From contig NC_048554.1 in assembly GCF_902806685.2 (NCBI RefSeq), forward strand, positions 8,060,001-8,124,000: a stretch of 64,000 nt of DNA, written 5' to 3'. The first letter of the stretch is position 1. The number at the start of each line of letters is the position of its first letter. A program made the translations under genes and the position numbers. Of this stretch, positions 55,395 to 64,000 are shown piece after piece. This DNA comes from Maniola hyperantus. Lineage: Eukaryota > Arthropoda > Insecta > Lepidoptera > Nymphalidae. Below the pieces are notes generated by a model. That model had not been told where the DNA came from. It ran no database searches and saw nothing but the letters and a program-made list of their open reading frames with translations.

Positions 55395-55588
55395 ACTAAA
55401 TAGTATGTTTGTTTGTTGGTTTGGCCTTCAATCATCTGCAGTCGACGTGATTTTTTGCATGGATACATTATATCAAATAGTTGAAGACCTGGAGAATGAC
55501 ATATCTAGGCTACTTTTATCCCGGAAAGTAAAAGTGTTCTCACGGGATTTTTAACAACCTAAATCCACGCGGATGAAGTCGTGGGCAA
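55395..55588 (+). mobile_element. HelB copy (GTTTGTTGG subtype)
   Basis: GTATGTTTGTTTGTTGGTTT, CGACGTGATTTTTTGCATGG, GACCTGGAGAATGACATATC, and hairpin CACGCGGATGAAGTCGTGGG. The CTAG end is mutated. Confidence 0.65.
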
Positions 55589-55654
55589 CCGTTAAGCAGT
55601 CGTAGACATATAATAATTCAGGTAACTATGTTGTGACATGTAGTACCGTTCGGA

Positions 55655-55827
55655 TTTTTTTTTTTTTTAAAGAATATTAGCCATGTTAAATGACTAATAT
55701 TCCCCTTTGTTGTCCAATTAAGCGTCAGGCTTGTGCTAGGAGTATGTACGACAATAGTGCAACGGGCGGGGTTTGAACCGTCGACGGTTTTCAGTCCGCT
55801 CCTATAACCGTTGAGCTATCGAGGCTA
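55655..55827 (-). repeat. SINE1 full-length copy
   Basis: Minus-strand head GCCTCGATAGCTCAACGG and TTATAGGAGCGGACTG (box A), GGTTCAAACCCCGCCCG (box B), CACTATTGTCGTACATACTC, and AGCCTGACGCTTAATTGGAC, ending in AATATTAGTCATTTAAC and an A run. Confidence 0.8.
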
Positions 55828-56183
55828 TAACATCATCTGGTGATAATGTTGATGATGTATTGTTATAATTGCACAATATAAGTAATATAGAACTTCTTAT
55901 CTACAACGCTCCAGCTGGGTCCCCGAGGATAACACCGGCGCGGAGGAAGATCTTACGGTCGAGCACAAACACCACTTCCAACATATTGTATATAGAATGG
56001 AAATAAATAGTGATTTTTCACTACGCATTGCAAGTGTCAGTTAAAAAGCATCAAAGAAACAGACAGATTAACTGTTGCATAGATAAGTGTGGATGTGGAT
56101 ACGAGGACGAAATAATCTCGTTATATTAGCCGTGGATGTCACAAATCAGCGTTCAGCGGAAGCGAGGCTCGCGATAAATTATC

Positions 56184-56628
56184 GTGCGAATAACCTAAAC
56201 GTCCGATGACTTGTTAAGGAAATTAATGACGTTTGGCATGACAGCAGGAAATATCTGGATCACGGGCGAGATAGGAAACGTCGGATAGAGATACGCTGAC
56301 CCGCTTGGCTTAAGTTGCGTATTTGACGCACTTGTTCTGTTTATTTCCTGGGTGTTGCTAAGTTATTATCTACTTATTATAAACTATCTGATGCCCGCAA
56401 ATTCACACACGTCGATTAAGGGTATGCGCGGAGCATGTACTGTTATTCACGAAGGACAAAAGTGGGGGTTTTTTACTACAGTTTTCGCCGTAGTAGGTAA
56501 GTACTGTTAATCCCTCGTGTGCGTTATGCGAATAACCTAAACGTCCGATGACTTGTTAAGGAAATTAATGACGTTTGGCTGATAGCCGCAAATATCTGCA
56601 TCCCTTGCGACGTAAGAAACGTCGGATA
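56184..56628. repeat. Direct repeat pair, 343-bp period
   Basis: 56184-56287 and 56527-56628 both start TGCGAATAACCTAAACGTCC and run to GAAACGTCGGATA. The first 50 or so bases appear identical (through AATTAATGACGTTTGGC); the second half is clearly diverged. A HelB begins just after the second copy. Confidence 0.7.
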
Positions 56629-56632
56629 TCAG

Positions 56633-56870
56633 TACCCTTATTATAAATGCGAAAGTGTGTTTGTTTGTTGGTTTGTTGGTGTATTAGTTTGTTGGTTTGC
56701 CCTTCAATCACGTCGCAACGGTGCAACGGATTGACGTGATTTTTTTGCATGGGTATAGATAAAGACCTGGAGAGTGACATAGGCTACTTTTCATCCCGGA
56801 AAATCAAAGAGTTCCCACGGGATTTTAAAAAATCTAATTCCACGCGGACGAAGTCGCGGGCATCAGCTAG
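56633..56870 (+). mobile_element. HelB full-length copy (GTTTGTTGG subtype)
   Basis: TTATTATAAATGCGAAAGTG start, three GTTTGTTGG units, CACGTCGCAACGGTGCAACG, GGGTATAGATAAAGACCTGG, hairpin CGCGGACGAAGTCGCGGG, end CATCAGCTAG before T. It is the cleanest copy of this subtype here. Confidence 0.75.
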
Positions 56871-56896
56871 TTTATAATATGGGTAATAGTGATTCC

Positions 56897-57040
56897 GAGA
56901 AAAAAAAGTAGACTATGTCACTCTCCGTCTTTAACTATACCCATGCAAAAATCACGTCGATCCGTTGCTACGTCGCGACGTGATTGAAGAACAAACCAAC
57001 AAACTAACACACTTTCGCATTTATAATAATTATATGGGTA
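56897..57040 (-). mobile_element. HelB 5' half, inverted relative to the previous copy
   Basis: AAAAAAGTAGACTATGTCAC, AACTATACCCATGCAAAAAT, GTCGCGACGTGATTGAAG, and CACTTTCGCATTTATAATAA. It lacks the hairpin end. With 56633-56870 it forms a potential long hairpin. Confidence 0.65.
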
Positions 57041-57061
57041 GGTACTTAGTGATAAACAACA

Positions 57062-57166
57062 ATGTATTACCCATTAATTCAGTTACCTCTGAATTAATGG
57101 GTAATACATGTGTTTGTAGTTGAGTTTTAATGTTCGGTAATATCTTACCGAATATTAAAACTCAAC
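57062..57166. repeat. Two consecutive near-perfect hairpins
   Basis: Hairpin 1 (57062-57109) is a 21-bp stem (TGTATTACCCATTAATTCAG with its inverse) around a 6-base loop. Hairpin 2 (57119-57166) is a 22-bp stem (GTTGAGTTTTAATGTTCGG with its inverse, one G-T pair) around a 4-base loop. They are 9 bp apart and unrelated in sequence. Confidence 0.75.
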
Positions 57167-57655
57167 GAAGTGAAAAGTGTGAATTTATCATCGGATGCGC
57201 TAATCGTTTGTTATCTTAAGCAGTGGTTAGCCGCCTCGGTGATCACGCTATCTTTACTAGCATCGAACATGTGGGAACAATTCGCACGATCACTGAGAAT
57301 GTTTGAAGAACAAAAAGGAATGTCAAGATGCATGTTGTGTAAGGTCATTATATACTACTCCTATACAGCTACTTTAGTTTGACATTCGGCCAATTTGCAT
57401 TGAGCGTGTGTTCTTGAGACGTTTTCGTCGGCGTTTTTAAGGTCTCGACATTGTTTTGTGGGATGATATCATAACAATGAAGAATACATGCGAGTGATTT
57501 CGTATTTTTGTCACTAACACGGTGCTACCGACTTTGTTTGCTTAGTTTTACCTATATTAGGGTTTTAGAGCAACTAAGTATGCGTCCTATCTAATTATTA
57601 CTATGGGTTATTTTTTCTCGATACAAGTTAGCCCTTTACCTACTGCGATCTCGTC
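57167..57655. other. Non-coding, unassigned
   Basis: The frame at 57170-57382 is not recognised. No other feature. Confidence 0.35.
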
Positions 57656-57832
57656 TCTTTTTTTTCTTAAAAAGAATATTAGCCAAATTGCTGACTAATA
57701 TTCCCCTTTCCTCTCCAATTAAGCGTAAAGCTTGTGCTAGGAGTAGGTACGACAATAGTGCAACGGGTGGGATTTGAACCGGCGACCTTTCGGTTTTCAG
57801 TCCGCTCCTATAACCGTTGAGCTATCGAGGCT
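57656..57832 (-). repeat. SINE1 full-length copy (reference)
   Basis: Minus-strand head GCCTCGATAGCTCAACGG, box A and box B (CCGGTTCAAATCCCACCC) both intact, GTTGCACTATTGTCGTACC, GTAAAGCTTGTGC on the plus strand, and a tail AATATTCTTTTTAAGAAAAA. Both this copy and the one at 55655 are followed by TATAACAT, so the true 5' end may extend a few bases. Confidence 0.85.
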
Positions 57833-57847
57833 ATAACATTCCCTGGT

Positions 57848-57914
57848 TGATGATGTACGATGGAAGCGGGCTAACCTCAAAAGGGTAGGTAAGTAGGTAT
57901 AGCAGTTTTGTTAA
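57848..57914 (-). repeat. SINE3 scrap
   Basis: GATGGAAGCGGGCTAACCTC and AGCAGTTTTGTTAAACACA, the body of SINE3. Confidence 0.4.
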
Positions 57915-58147
57915 ACACAATGACAATTTGACTGTGGTAGTTTATCATATTATAGGATGTTGACTAGATCTACTTAAACACTGATCAAGTTCCCGTTTAC
58001 CAAGGTTAAGGATATGGTTTTATAAGCGAGAAAAAAAAACAAGAAACCTCTGACTTAAGCTAACATAAAAAAAAATAGTAAGTAGATACCTATCTACCTA
58101 TTAAATAACTGATATTCCGTAACTATCATAACGAGCATTATCTTTTA
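57915..58147. other. AT-rich non-coding DNA
   Basis: No supported feature. Confidence 0.4.
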
Positions 58148-58383
58148 CTAGCTTATGCTCGCGACTTCGTTCGCGTGGACTACACAAATTTCAAACCCCT
58201 ATTTCACCCCCTTAGGGGTTGAATTTTCAAAAATCCTTTCTTAGCGGATGCCTACATCATAATAGCTATCTGCATGCCAAATTTCAGCCCAATCCGTCCA
58301 GTAGTTTGAGCTGTGCGGTGATAGATCAGTCAGTCAGTCAGTCACTCAGTCAGTCAGTCACCTTTTCCTTTTATATATTTAGA
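58148..58383 (-). mobile_element. HelA full-length copy (reference)
   Basis: 236 bp between CTAG (58148-58151, A before it) and a minus-strand TCTAAATATATAAAAGG start (58383, A before it). Hairpin CTCGCGACTTCGTTCGCGTG, body with CACCCCCTTAGGGGTTGAAT and ATAGCTATCTGCATGCC, and a (CAGT)n block at about 58329-58365. All Helitron-type termini are intact. Confidence 0.8.
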
Positions 58384-59578
58384 TTAGATTAGTAAAGCAA
58401 CGTAAGTACCGAACTTTCTTCTACTCTGTTGATTTATTTAATAGACCTGTCGTACTATTAAATACCTACCATAATACCTACGACAGTACGCAGCGACTAC
58501 GTGCGTATTGCTGATACGGATATTTCGTAATTTCCAAATGTCAAATTAATGCGTTACACCGACGTCAATGTCAAAATTGGTGTCACTTAGATTTGACATT
58601 TACGATTACCATCACATTACGACAATTAGGGGTTCCTTGATAAAGAAACTAATTTAAATGACCTTTATGTTACATGTAAAGTGCGTTAAGCCCAATTGCT
58701 AATCCGCATATTGCCAAGGTAGGCCTGTGAAAGTGTATAGGCTTAAATTTATTTCTCACGTTACGCAAAAGTCTTTACTGATTTTTATCTGGCCGTCTGG
58801 ATATAAATATTATGTATACAAATTAGTTGATAAGTGCTTGTTTGGACACTCATGGCTGAATGCTGAAATAATATAAAAGCGCTTCGAACTTTATGTGACT
58901 GGTAAATTTGAGCCCATGTGACTTAGAAACTACACATTTGACGGAAATCTTGCAAACCACAGACCAGATACTAGTTTCTAGAACGTATCTACAAAATGTC
59001 TAAAATTTACTTCATGCAGATTTTAAAGTTCCATAATATTACTTATGTGTATCGTAATGTATCACGATTACGTTCAGGTTCTAGTCCTTAACGAAAAAGT
59101 TATATAAAACGCCGTATTATTCTAGCATGACTCATGCTAGATGTGTCATGTATATTACATAAACAGGCACTAAAATAACCATAAAACATATCACCAGATT
59201 TGTCAAAGTCATGTCGTCTTTACACAAATCACGAGTATAAGTTTCGCAAAATGTGAATTAAGTCATCTCACACCGAGGCGCGGCTGTGACTATAATACCA
59301 AAGTATTTAACTTAGACCGTGAGAAGTGTGCCACTATCTGATCTTATCTTTATGTATCATCGTGAACTCTTAGAATAAATTATAAAGAATTATACAAATT
59401 AGTCATTATGCCATGTTAACAACAAACAAATAAAACGTGAACAGTAAAATGTCTCTGGAATGCTAAAAGCGTTGTAATACTTTACGTCTAGACATTTTTG
59501 TGTTTGGCAAACTGTGCGAATTGACAGTGACAGAAGTGGCGGCGTGTGGTAAAATCCAGTGGTTGGCCGACACTTTTT
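58384..59578. other. AT-rich non-coding DNA
   Basis: About 1.2 kb without a recognised feature. Confidence 0.4.
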
Positions 59579-60003
59579 AGGGTTCCGTAGGTACCTCAAA
59601 AATAAAAACGGAACCCTTATAGGATCACTTTGTTGTCTGTCTGTCTGTCGGTCTGTCAAGAAACCTACAGGGTACTTCCCGTTGACCTAGAATCATGAAA
59701 GGCAGGTAGGTAGATCTTATAGCAGACATTCGGAGAAAAATCTGAAAACCTTGAATTTGTGGTTACATGACACAAAAAAAAATTATGGCCATGAACAAAT
59801 ATTGCTATTTTCATCTTTCAAAGTGAAATTACTATACCAAGTGGGGTATCATATGAAAGGGCTGTATTTGTACATTCTAAAACCAATTTTTATTTATTTT
59901 TAGGCATAATAGTTTTTGATTTATCGTGCAAAATGTCGATAAAATACGATTGTAGTACGGAACCCTCAGTGCGCGAGTCTGACTCGCACTTGGCCGGTTT
60001 TTT
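59579..60003 (+). mobile_element. R500 full-length copy
   Basis: TTAGGGTTCCGTAGGTACCT start, GGATCACTTTGTTGTCTGTC, CAGGGTACTTCCCGTTGACC, GTACGGAACCCTCAG, hairpin GCGAGTCTGACTCGC, and TTGGCCGGTTTTTT end. Confidence 0.78.
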
Positions 60004-60359
60004 ATTATTGGCTGGAATTCATACTGCAAAAATACTACAAATTCAGCCAATCATAACAATTGAAATTCTAATTTGATAGCTCTTTTCCGTAATCGACCAG
60101 CTGATTGAAATGAAAGATTACAACTTTTTATAGCCCTTGTAAATTAAAGTAAAATATGTATTTTTGAAAACAAACAAATGCTCTCGACTGAGATCTTGTT
60201 AAATAACTTATAATAACTGTACAATTTTAAGAGTCAAAAGCTCGTTCTCTTATTCGAGATGTATGCGGAAGGATCTGGGAATTCATCATATTATCATCCC
60301 GAAAAACCTCTACCATTGCTTCATGAATAGAAAGGCGTCACGACCCTTAGCAACGAGGG
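60004..60359. other. Non-coding, unassigned
   Basis: No supported feature. Confidence 0.4.
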
Positions 60360-60695
60360 GCAGCATTGAAGGAAAACATTGTGAGAAAAGCGGCATTCCT
60401 GAGGTTTCTCCATAATGTTCTCAAAAGTGTGTCACCATCATCATCAACAACCCATCACCGGCTCACTACTGAGCCCGGATCTCCTCTTAGAATGACAAGG
60501 GTTAGGCCGTAGTCTACCATGCTGGCCAAGTGTGAATTGGCAAATTTTACACATCTTCTTCAGACTTCACGCAAAAGTGTGTGAAGTCTGCTAATCTGCA
60601 CTTGGCCAGCATGGTGGACTATTGCCAAACCCTTCTCATTCTGAGAAGAGACCCGTGCTCAGTATAGTTAACCGGCCGGGGCGGCGATGGGTTGA
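60360..60695. repeat. Rearranged SINE2 pieces with a long inverted repeat
   Basis: Three parts: a plus-sense middle piece (60365-60435, TGAAGGAAAACATTGTGAG), a minus-sense 3' piece (60440-60560, CAACCCATCACCGGCTCAC to CAAGTGTGAATTGGC), and a plus-sense 3' piece (60575-60695, TGCACTTGGCCAGCATGG to GGCGATGGGTTGACGATGA). The last two are inverse to each other over about 110 bp. Confidence 0.65.
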
Positions 60696-61129
60696 CGATG
60701 AAGAAAGATTCGACTTACGGAGCAAGTGACGCCGCATTGTTTTCATAATCTCAACTAACGATAGTTTAATAGAAGAGTTTTCTTTTCATTAATAACATAA
60801 TAACACCATGTTATTTCACGTAAGTACACACGCAAGCGGCACGTGCAGCAAAATAATAATACGATATGTGTTTTAGATTACGCTTATTTGTCAGCCTTTG
60901 ACAAGTTGCAGTCCATTCATCTATGTGGGAAACGTTGTGAAATTGAAAATGATCATATTTCTTTTAAAAGACACTAGGCTATTGCACAAAGATCCACCTA
61001 GTTTTCGTAGTTAGCTATTCATTATTATGTGCCGTGGGATTTTCGCCGCGATTGTTATGGATTTGATAGACGCATTCCTTGGACGGGCCGTATATGATTA
61101 TGTTTTCGTAGTACGCAGTTTATCTATAG
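60696..61129. other. AT-rich non-coding DNA
   Basis: No supported feature. Confidence 0.4.
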
Positions 61130-61359
61130 TCCATATTTATATATATAAAAGGAAAAGGTGACTGACTGACTGACTGACTGATCTATCAACGCACAGCTCA
61201 AACTGCTGAACGGATCGGGCTGAAATTTGGCATGCAGATAGCTATTATGACGTAGGTATCCGCTAAGAAAGGATTTTTCAAAATTCAACTCCTAAGGGGG
61301 TGAAATAGGGGTTTGAAATTTGTGTAGTCCACGCGGACGAAGTCGCGAGTATAAGCTAG
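61130..61359 (+). mobile_element. HelA full-length copy
   Basis: TCCATATTTATATATATAAA start, (GACT)n block, GGCATGCAGATAGCTATTAT, CTCCTAAGGGGGTGAAATAG, hairpin ACGCGGACGAAGTCGCGAGT, end ATAAGCTAG before T. Confidence 0.78.
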
Positions 61360-61360
61360 T

Positions 61361-61500
61361 TAATATTATAAATGCGAAATTGTTTCTGTCTATGTGCTAG
61401 ATTTTCACAACCTCCAAACTTCACAACAACCAAAATCTGTTTATCGTTTTCGACGGGTATAGAGATACTTAGCTTAAATCCCATAAGGCATAAGTAAACT
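61361..61500 (+). mobile_element. HelB 5' half abutting HelA
   Basis: TAATATTATAAATGCGAAAT start, GTCTATGTGCTAGATTTTCA, GACGGGTATAGAGATACTTA. It begins within two bases of the HelA CTAG end and lacks its own 3' end. Confidence 0.55.
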
Positions 61501-61928
61501 CTAAAAAAATGGTAGGTAGATACCTACGTATTTATGACTGCTACTAAAATAAATTATAGCTTATATAGTCAGATAAAAATAGCAAAAAATGCTACTTAAT
61601 AATTTTTAACGTAAATTGTATAGATACAAATTTCTCAAGGATTACGACTGACTATATAATAATGCATCTTGTCAAATGTCAGAAGCAAAACAACGCGCTG
61701 TCATCGGCACAAAACGAACATACATTGACTACAATTTTATTGGCCTAGTTTCGGTCTGAAGGTCTTATGTAAATTTTGGCGGACAACTGAGTAATGACTG
61801 GAGCGAGTAATATCAAGACAGATGGTTCTTTAATAGTTATTTTAGTTAGAGGTTTAATCGTACCACGCTCCAGACAAACGTAGTTTGGCTCTCGTTTGAA
61901 TATTAACCATCTGTTAATCGTCTGGTAA
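61501..61928. other. AT-rich non-coding DNA
   Basis: No supported feature. Confidence 0.4.
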
Positions 61929-62140
61929 AAGGCTTCGGCCGTGGCTAGTTACCACCCTACCGGCAAAACCGTGCTGCCAAGCGATTTAGCTTTCCGGTAC
62001 GCTGCCGTGTAGAAACCAAAGGGATATGGATTTAATGAAAACTGCCATAACTCTTCCAGGTTAGCCCGCTTCCATCTTAGACTGCATCATCACTTACCAC
62101 CAGGTGAGATTGCAGTCAAGGGCTAACTTGTATCTGCATA
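61929..62140 (+). repeat. SINE3 body copy
   Basis: GGCTTCGGCCGTGGCTAGTT, GTGCTGCCAAGCGATTTAGC, TTAGCCCGCTTCCATCTTAG, CTTACCACCAGGTGAGATTG and an A-rich end. The tRNA-like head is missing. Confidence 0.7.
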
Positions 62141-62735
62141 AAAAAATCAAACACAATACAATTTTGTAGATAACGTTCTAAGAACTAATAATTGTGTCTG
62201 TGGTTTTCCAGATTTCCGTTAAAATACTTCCGGTTCAAGGATTTACATACAATTTTTTTTTAATATTAGCCTTGTTAATTATTATGACTAATATTTCCCG
62301 ATTATTTATTTAAACCCGTGTAACTTTAAAACTAGACATTTTTATAAAAATTTAACAAACAACAGACACAGATAGGTATTAGTTTCTTAAACGTGTCTAC
62401 AAAATTTTATTTGCTTGGTTGCTTAATAATCAAATGAGAATAAAAGTACGTTTGTATGGGGCGGGTGACGGAGAATCCCCTGTTAAAACAAGTTTAATGA
62501 TCAATTGTTTTGGACTAAATGAAGTTATATAGTAATGGAGGTATCTAAACTTCCGCTAATGTACACGGAGGTTTAGATAGTTAATTATTATTTCAAAATA
62601 ATTGATCTACAGAGTGTTTTGGACTTATAAACTTTTCAGATAGAAGTTTGATAAATTGATTTCTAAACTTAATAAAATGATTGTTGCGAAACTTGTTCCT
62701 GGAACCGCGAATGTTGCTTGAAAATTGTATTATGA
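62141..62735. other. Non-coding with a SINE1 tail scrap
   Basis: 62249-62303 (TTTTTTTTAATATTAGCC and ATTATGACTAATATTTCCC) is a SINE1 3' end on the minus strand. The rest is unassigned. Confidence 0.4.
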
Positions 62736-62754
62736 AACTGCCAAAGTAAATCTA

Positions 62755-63145
62755 AGGGCTCGTTCAGGGAAACGCGGGGCGTTGCGCGGCGCGTTGCCCG
62801 TTTTCCATGTTTACGGAGAGAGGAGGCGCGTGAAACGGCGGGCGAGGGCTGCGGCGTTATCCACAGAGTAGCACGCGCAAAGACAAACATACGGCAATTT
62901 GCGGTCCCGTTTATGAAGACGCAGGGTAATGTGCGACGCGTGGTATGGTGCGTGGGAAACAACCACTTGGGGTATCCACGGCAGCTGCTGCTGTGGACCC
63001 CTTTAGGCAGTCTTCTTCGGACAGCTTTCGACTCAGACATGTGTTAGGAATGGAGCACGATTTAGTCGACGTACTAGGGAATTATTTTATTGAAACTAAC
63101 GACACGCGCGTAATCCTTTCGCTGCGGGGCACGCGACGTCGGAAG
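62755..63145. other. GC-rich island of unknown nature
   Basis: About 390 bp clearly richer in G and C than its surroundings, with many CGCG words (GGGGCGTTGCGCGGCGCGTT). Both strands hold open frames (62669-63040 minus, 62945-63280 plus). The plus frame includes LGMEHDLVDVLGNYFIETND, which looks protein-like, but I cannot assign a family. It could be the end of a DNA transposon or a fragment of a gene. Confidence 0.4.
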
Positions 63146-63147
63146 AT

Positions 63148-63308
63148 TGGCAGACTTCACAATGCATGGTTTCCTTCACCGTTAAAGCAAATGATACTAA
63201 ATTCCTTAAAACGCACATCACTTCGAAAAGTTAGAAGTGCGATCCCGGAATCGAAGCCGGAACTCCTACTAGAAGGTTGACGTCTTAACCACTCAGCAAC
63301 CACTGCTT
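63148..63308 (-). repeat. SINE2 head and part of body
   Basis: Minus-strand head GTGGTTGCTGAGTGGTTAAG (box A, mutated), box B GGCTTCGATTCCGGG, and body CTTTAACGGTGAAGGAAACC. The 3' half is missing. Confidence 0.6.
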
Positions 63309-63684
63309 ATTGTTGTACATAATGTGAATTTTTAATTCGCTAAAGAAATATGAATGACGGAAACAATACGCATTTCCAGTGCTGAAAAAAGCATAACGGT
63401 AAGCTTCGTAATGTTCGTCAGCCTAGCTTTCTTTAAAATAATGTTCTTGCAAAGTAATCCTAAGATTCTTAGTCCTTTCCACGTGCAAACTGGATGCTCT
63501 TATTAAATCCCGTATAATCATGACCGCTACTATGCATAAATGAATTTTAAACCTCGATGATTTATGGGTGGGCTCGTTGAATATTTAAACGGCATCGATC
63601 TTACAAAGGTATGATTATGTTTTATCGGGAAAACGTTTTCTATTTCATATTTCGTAACGTGGTTGAGGCAGCTTGGTTTAGGCT
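63309..63684. other. AT-rich non-coding DNA
   Basis: No supported feature. Confidence 0.4.
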
Positions 63685-64000
63685 GCCTTTCCACCAGAGA
63701 TGTGCAAAGTAGCTACGCTAGTTAGGTTGTAGACAAGCTATACACTAAAGCTAAGTGGTGTAGGGGAGAGTGTAAGATGAAAATTTTTGTATTGAAATAG
63801 CCCTTGACTGTAATCTCACAAGCGGACATGCAGAAGATGCACTTTTGCGCGAGGTAGCTGTGCGAGGAAGATGTATAACGCGAGGTAAAGTACTACGCTT
63901 GGCTGTGCTTAGCTACACCACTAGCGCATCCCTAGCTCAATTTTTAGCTGGTATTCTTAGTTCGCATCCTTAGCGCATATCCCTCGCTTCAACTAGTACC
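63685..64000. mobile_element. Left part of a possible MITE running off the window
   Basis: Starts near GGCTGCCTTTCCACCAGAGA, which I recall as a lepidopteran repeat start. The interior is rich in GCGAGG and CTTAGCGCAT words in mixed orientation. The right end lies beyond base 64000. Confidence 0.4.

Overview
This window reads as nuclear DNA of a moth or butterfly (Lepidoptera). It is AT-rich and contains no convincing host exon. It is packed with short repeats of kinds common in lepidopteran genomes: Helitron-like elements ending in a GC hairpin plus CTAG, tRNA-headed SINEs, RTE-type and Jockey/CR1-type LINE fragments, (GTCT)n-containing repeats and many fold-back MITEs. The species assignment is inference from these repeats. 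The sequence most resembles a large intron or intergenic, transposon-rich region.

The only long intact coding region is a transposase gene at 6570-7910. It lies in a complete DNA transposon at 6001-8164 with perfect 27-bp terminal inverted repeats and a TA target duplication. Its catalytic triad, counted directly, has 82 residues between the second D and the E (DD82E). This matches a recently recognised branch of the IS630/Tc1/mariner group, which I recall being called Sailor. The element interrupts an older Helitron-like copy (5817-8178).

Names used below. HelA: about 235 bp, starts TCTAAATATATAAAAGG, ends in a hairpin plus CTAG. HelB: about 216 bp, starts TCCATACTAATATTATAAA, same kind of 3' end. 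HelC: 3' end rich in GAAGCCGGGGCGGGTC. R500: about 430 bp, starts GGGTTCCGTACC, has a (GTCT)n block, ends in a GAGTC/GACTC hairpin plus GGCCGGTTTTT. SINE1 has the tRNA-like head GCCTCGATAGCTCAACGG, SINE2 has TAGTCCAGTGGTTA, SINE3 has CTCTCTGGCGCAGT.

Layout. 1-5.8 kb holds AT-rich DNA, a tRNA-like remnant, HelA copies, a SINE2 piece and a GC-rich palindromic MITE. 5.8-8.2 kb holds the DD82E transposon. 8.3-11.9 kb is AT-rich DNA with little I can name. 11.9-19.2 kb holds RTE remnants, a 5'-truncated LINE with an 8-bp target duplication inside an R500 copy, a TIR element carrying a LINE tail, a second LINE end, and a SINE1 inside a HelB. 19-38 kb is sparse, with R500, SINE2, SINE3, HelB, RTE and several MITEs. 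37-39 kb holds three different large palindromes. 39-46 kb holds SINE1, a tandemly duplicated HelA, paired HelB copies, a diverged tandem duplication and a nested inverted repeat. 46-64 kb holds more MITEs, Helitron-like copies, SINEs, R500, a GC-rich island and the start of another fold-back element at the right edge.

Functionally, only the DD82E transposase looks able to act now. SINE2 and the RTE fragments share a GGTTGATGATG-like 3' end, which suggests that RTE machinery mobilised SINE2. The nesting gives relative ages: R500 before the Jockey-type LINE, HelB before the DD82E element, and HelB before SINE1.
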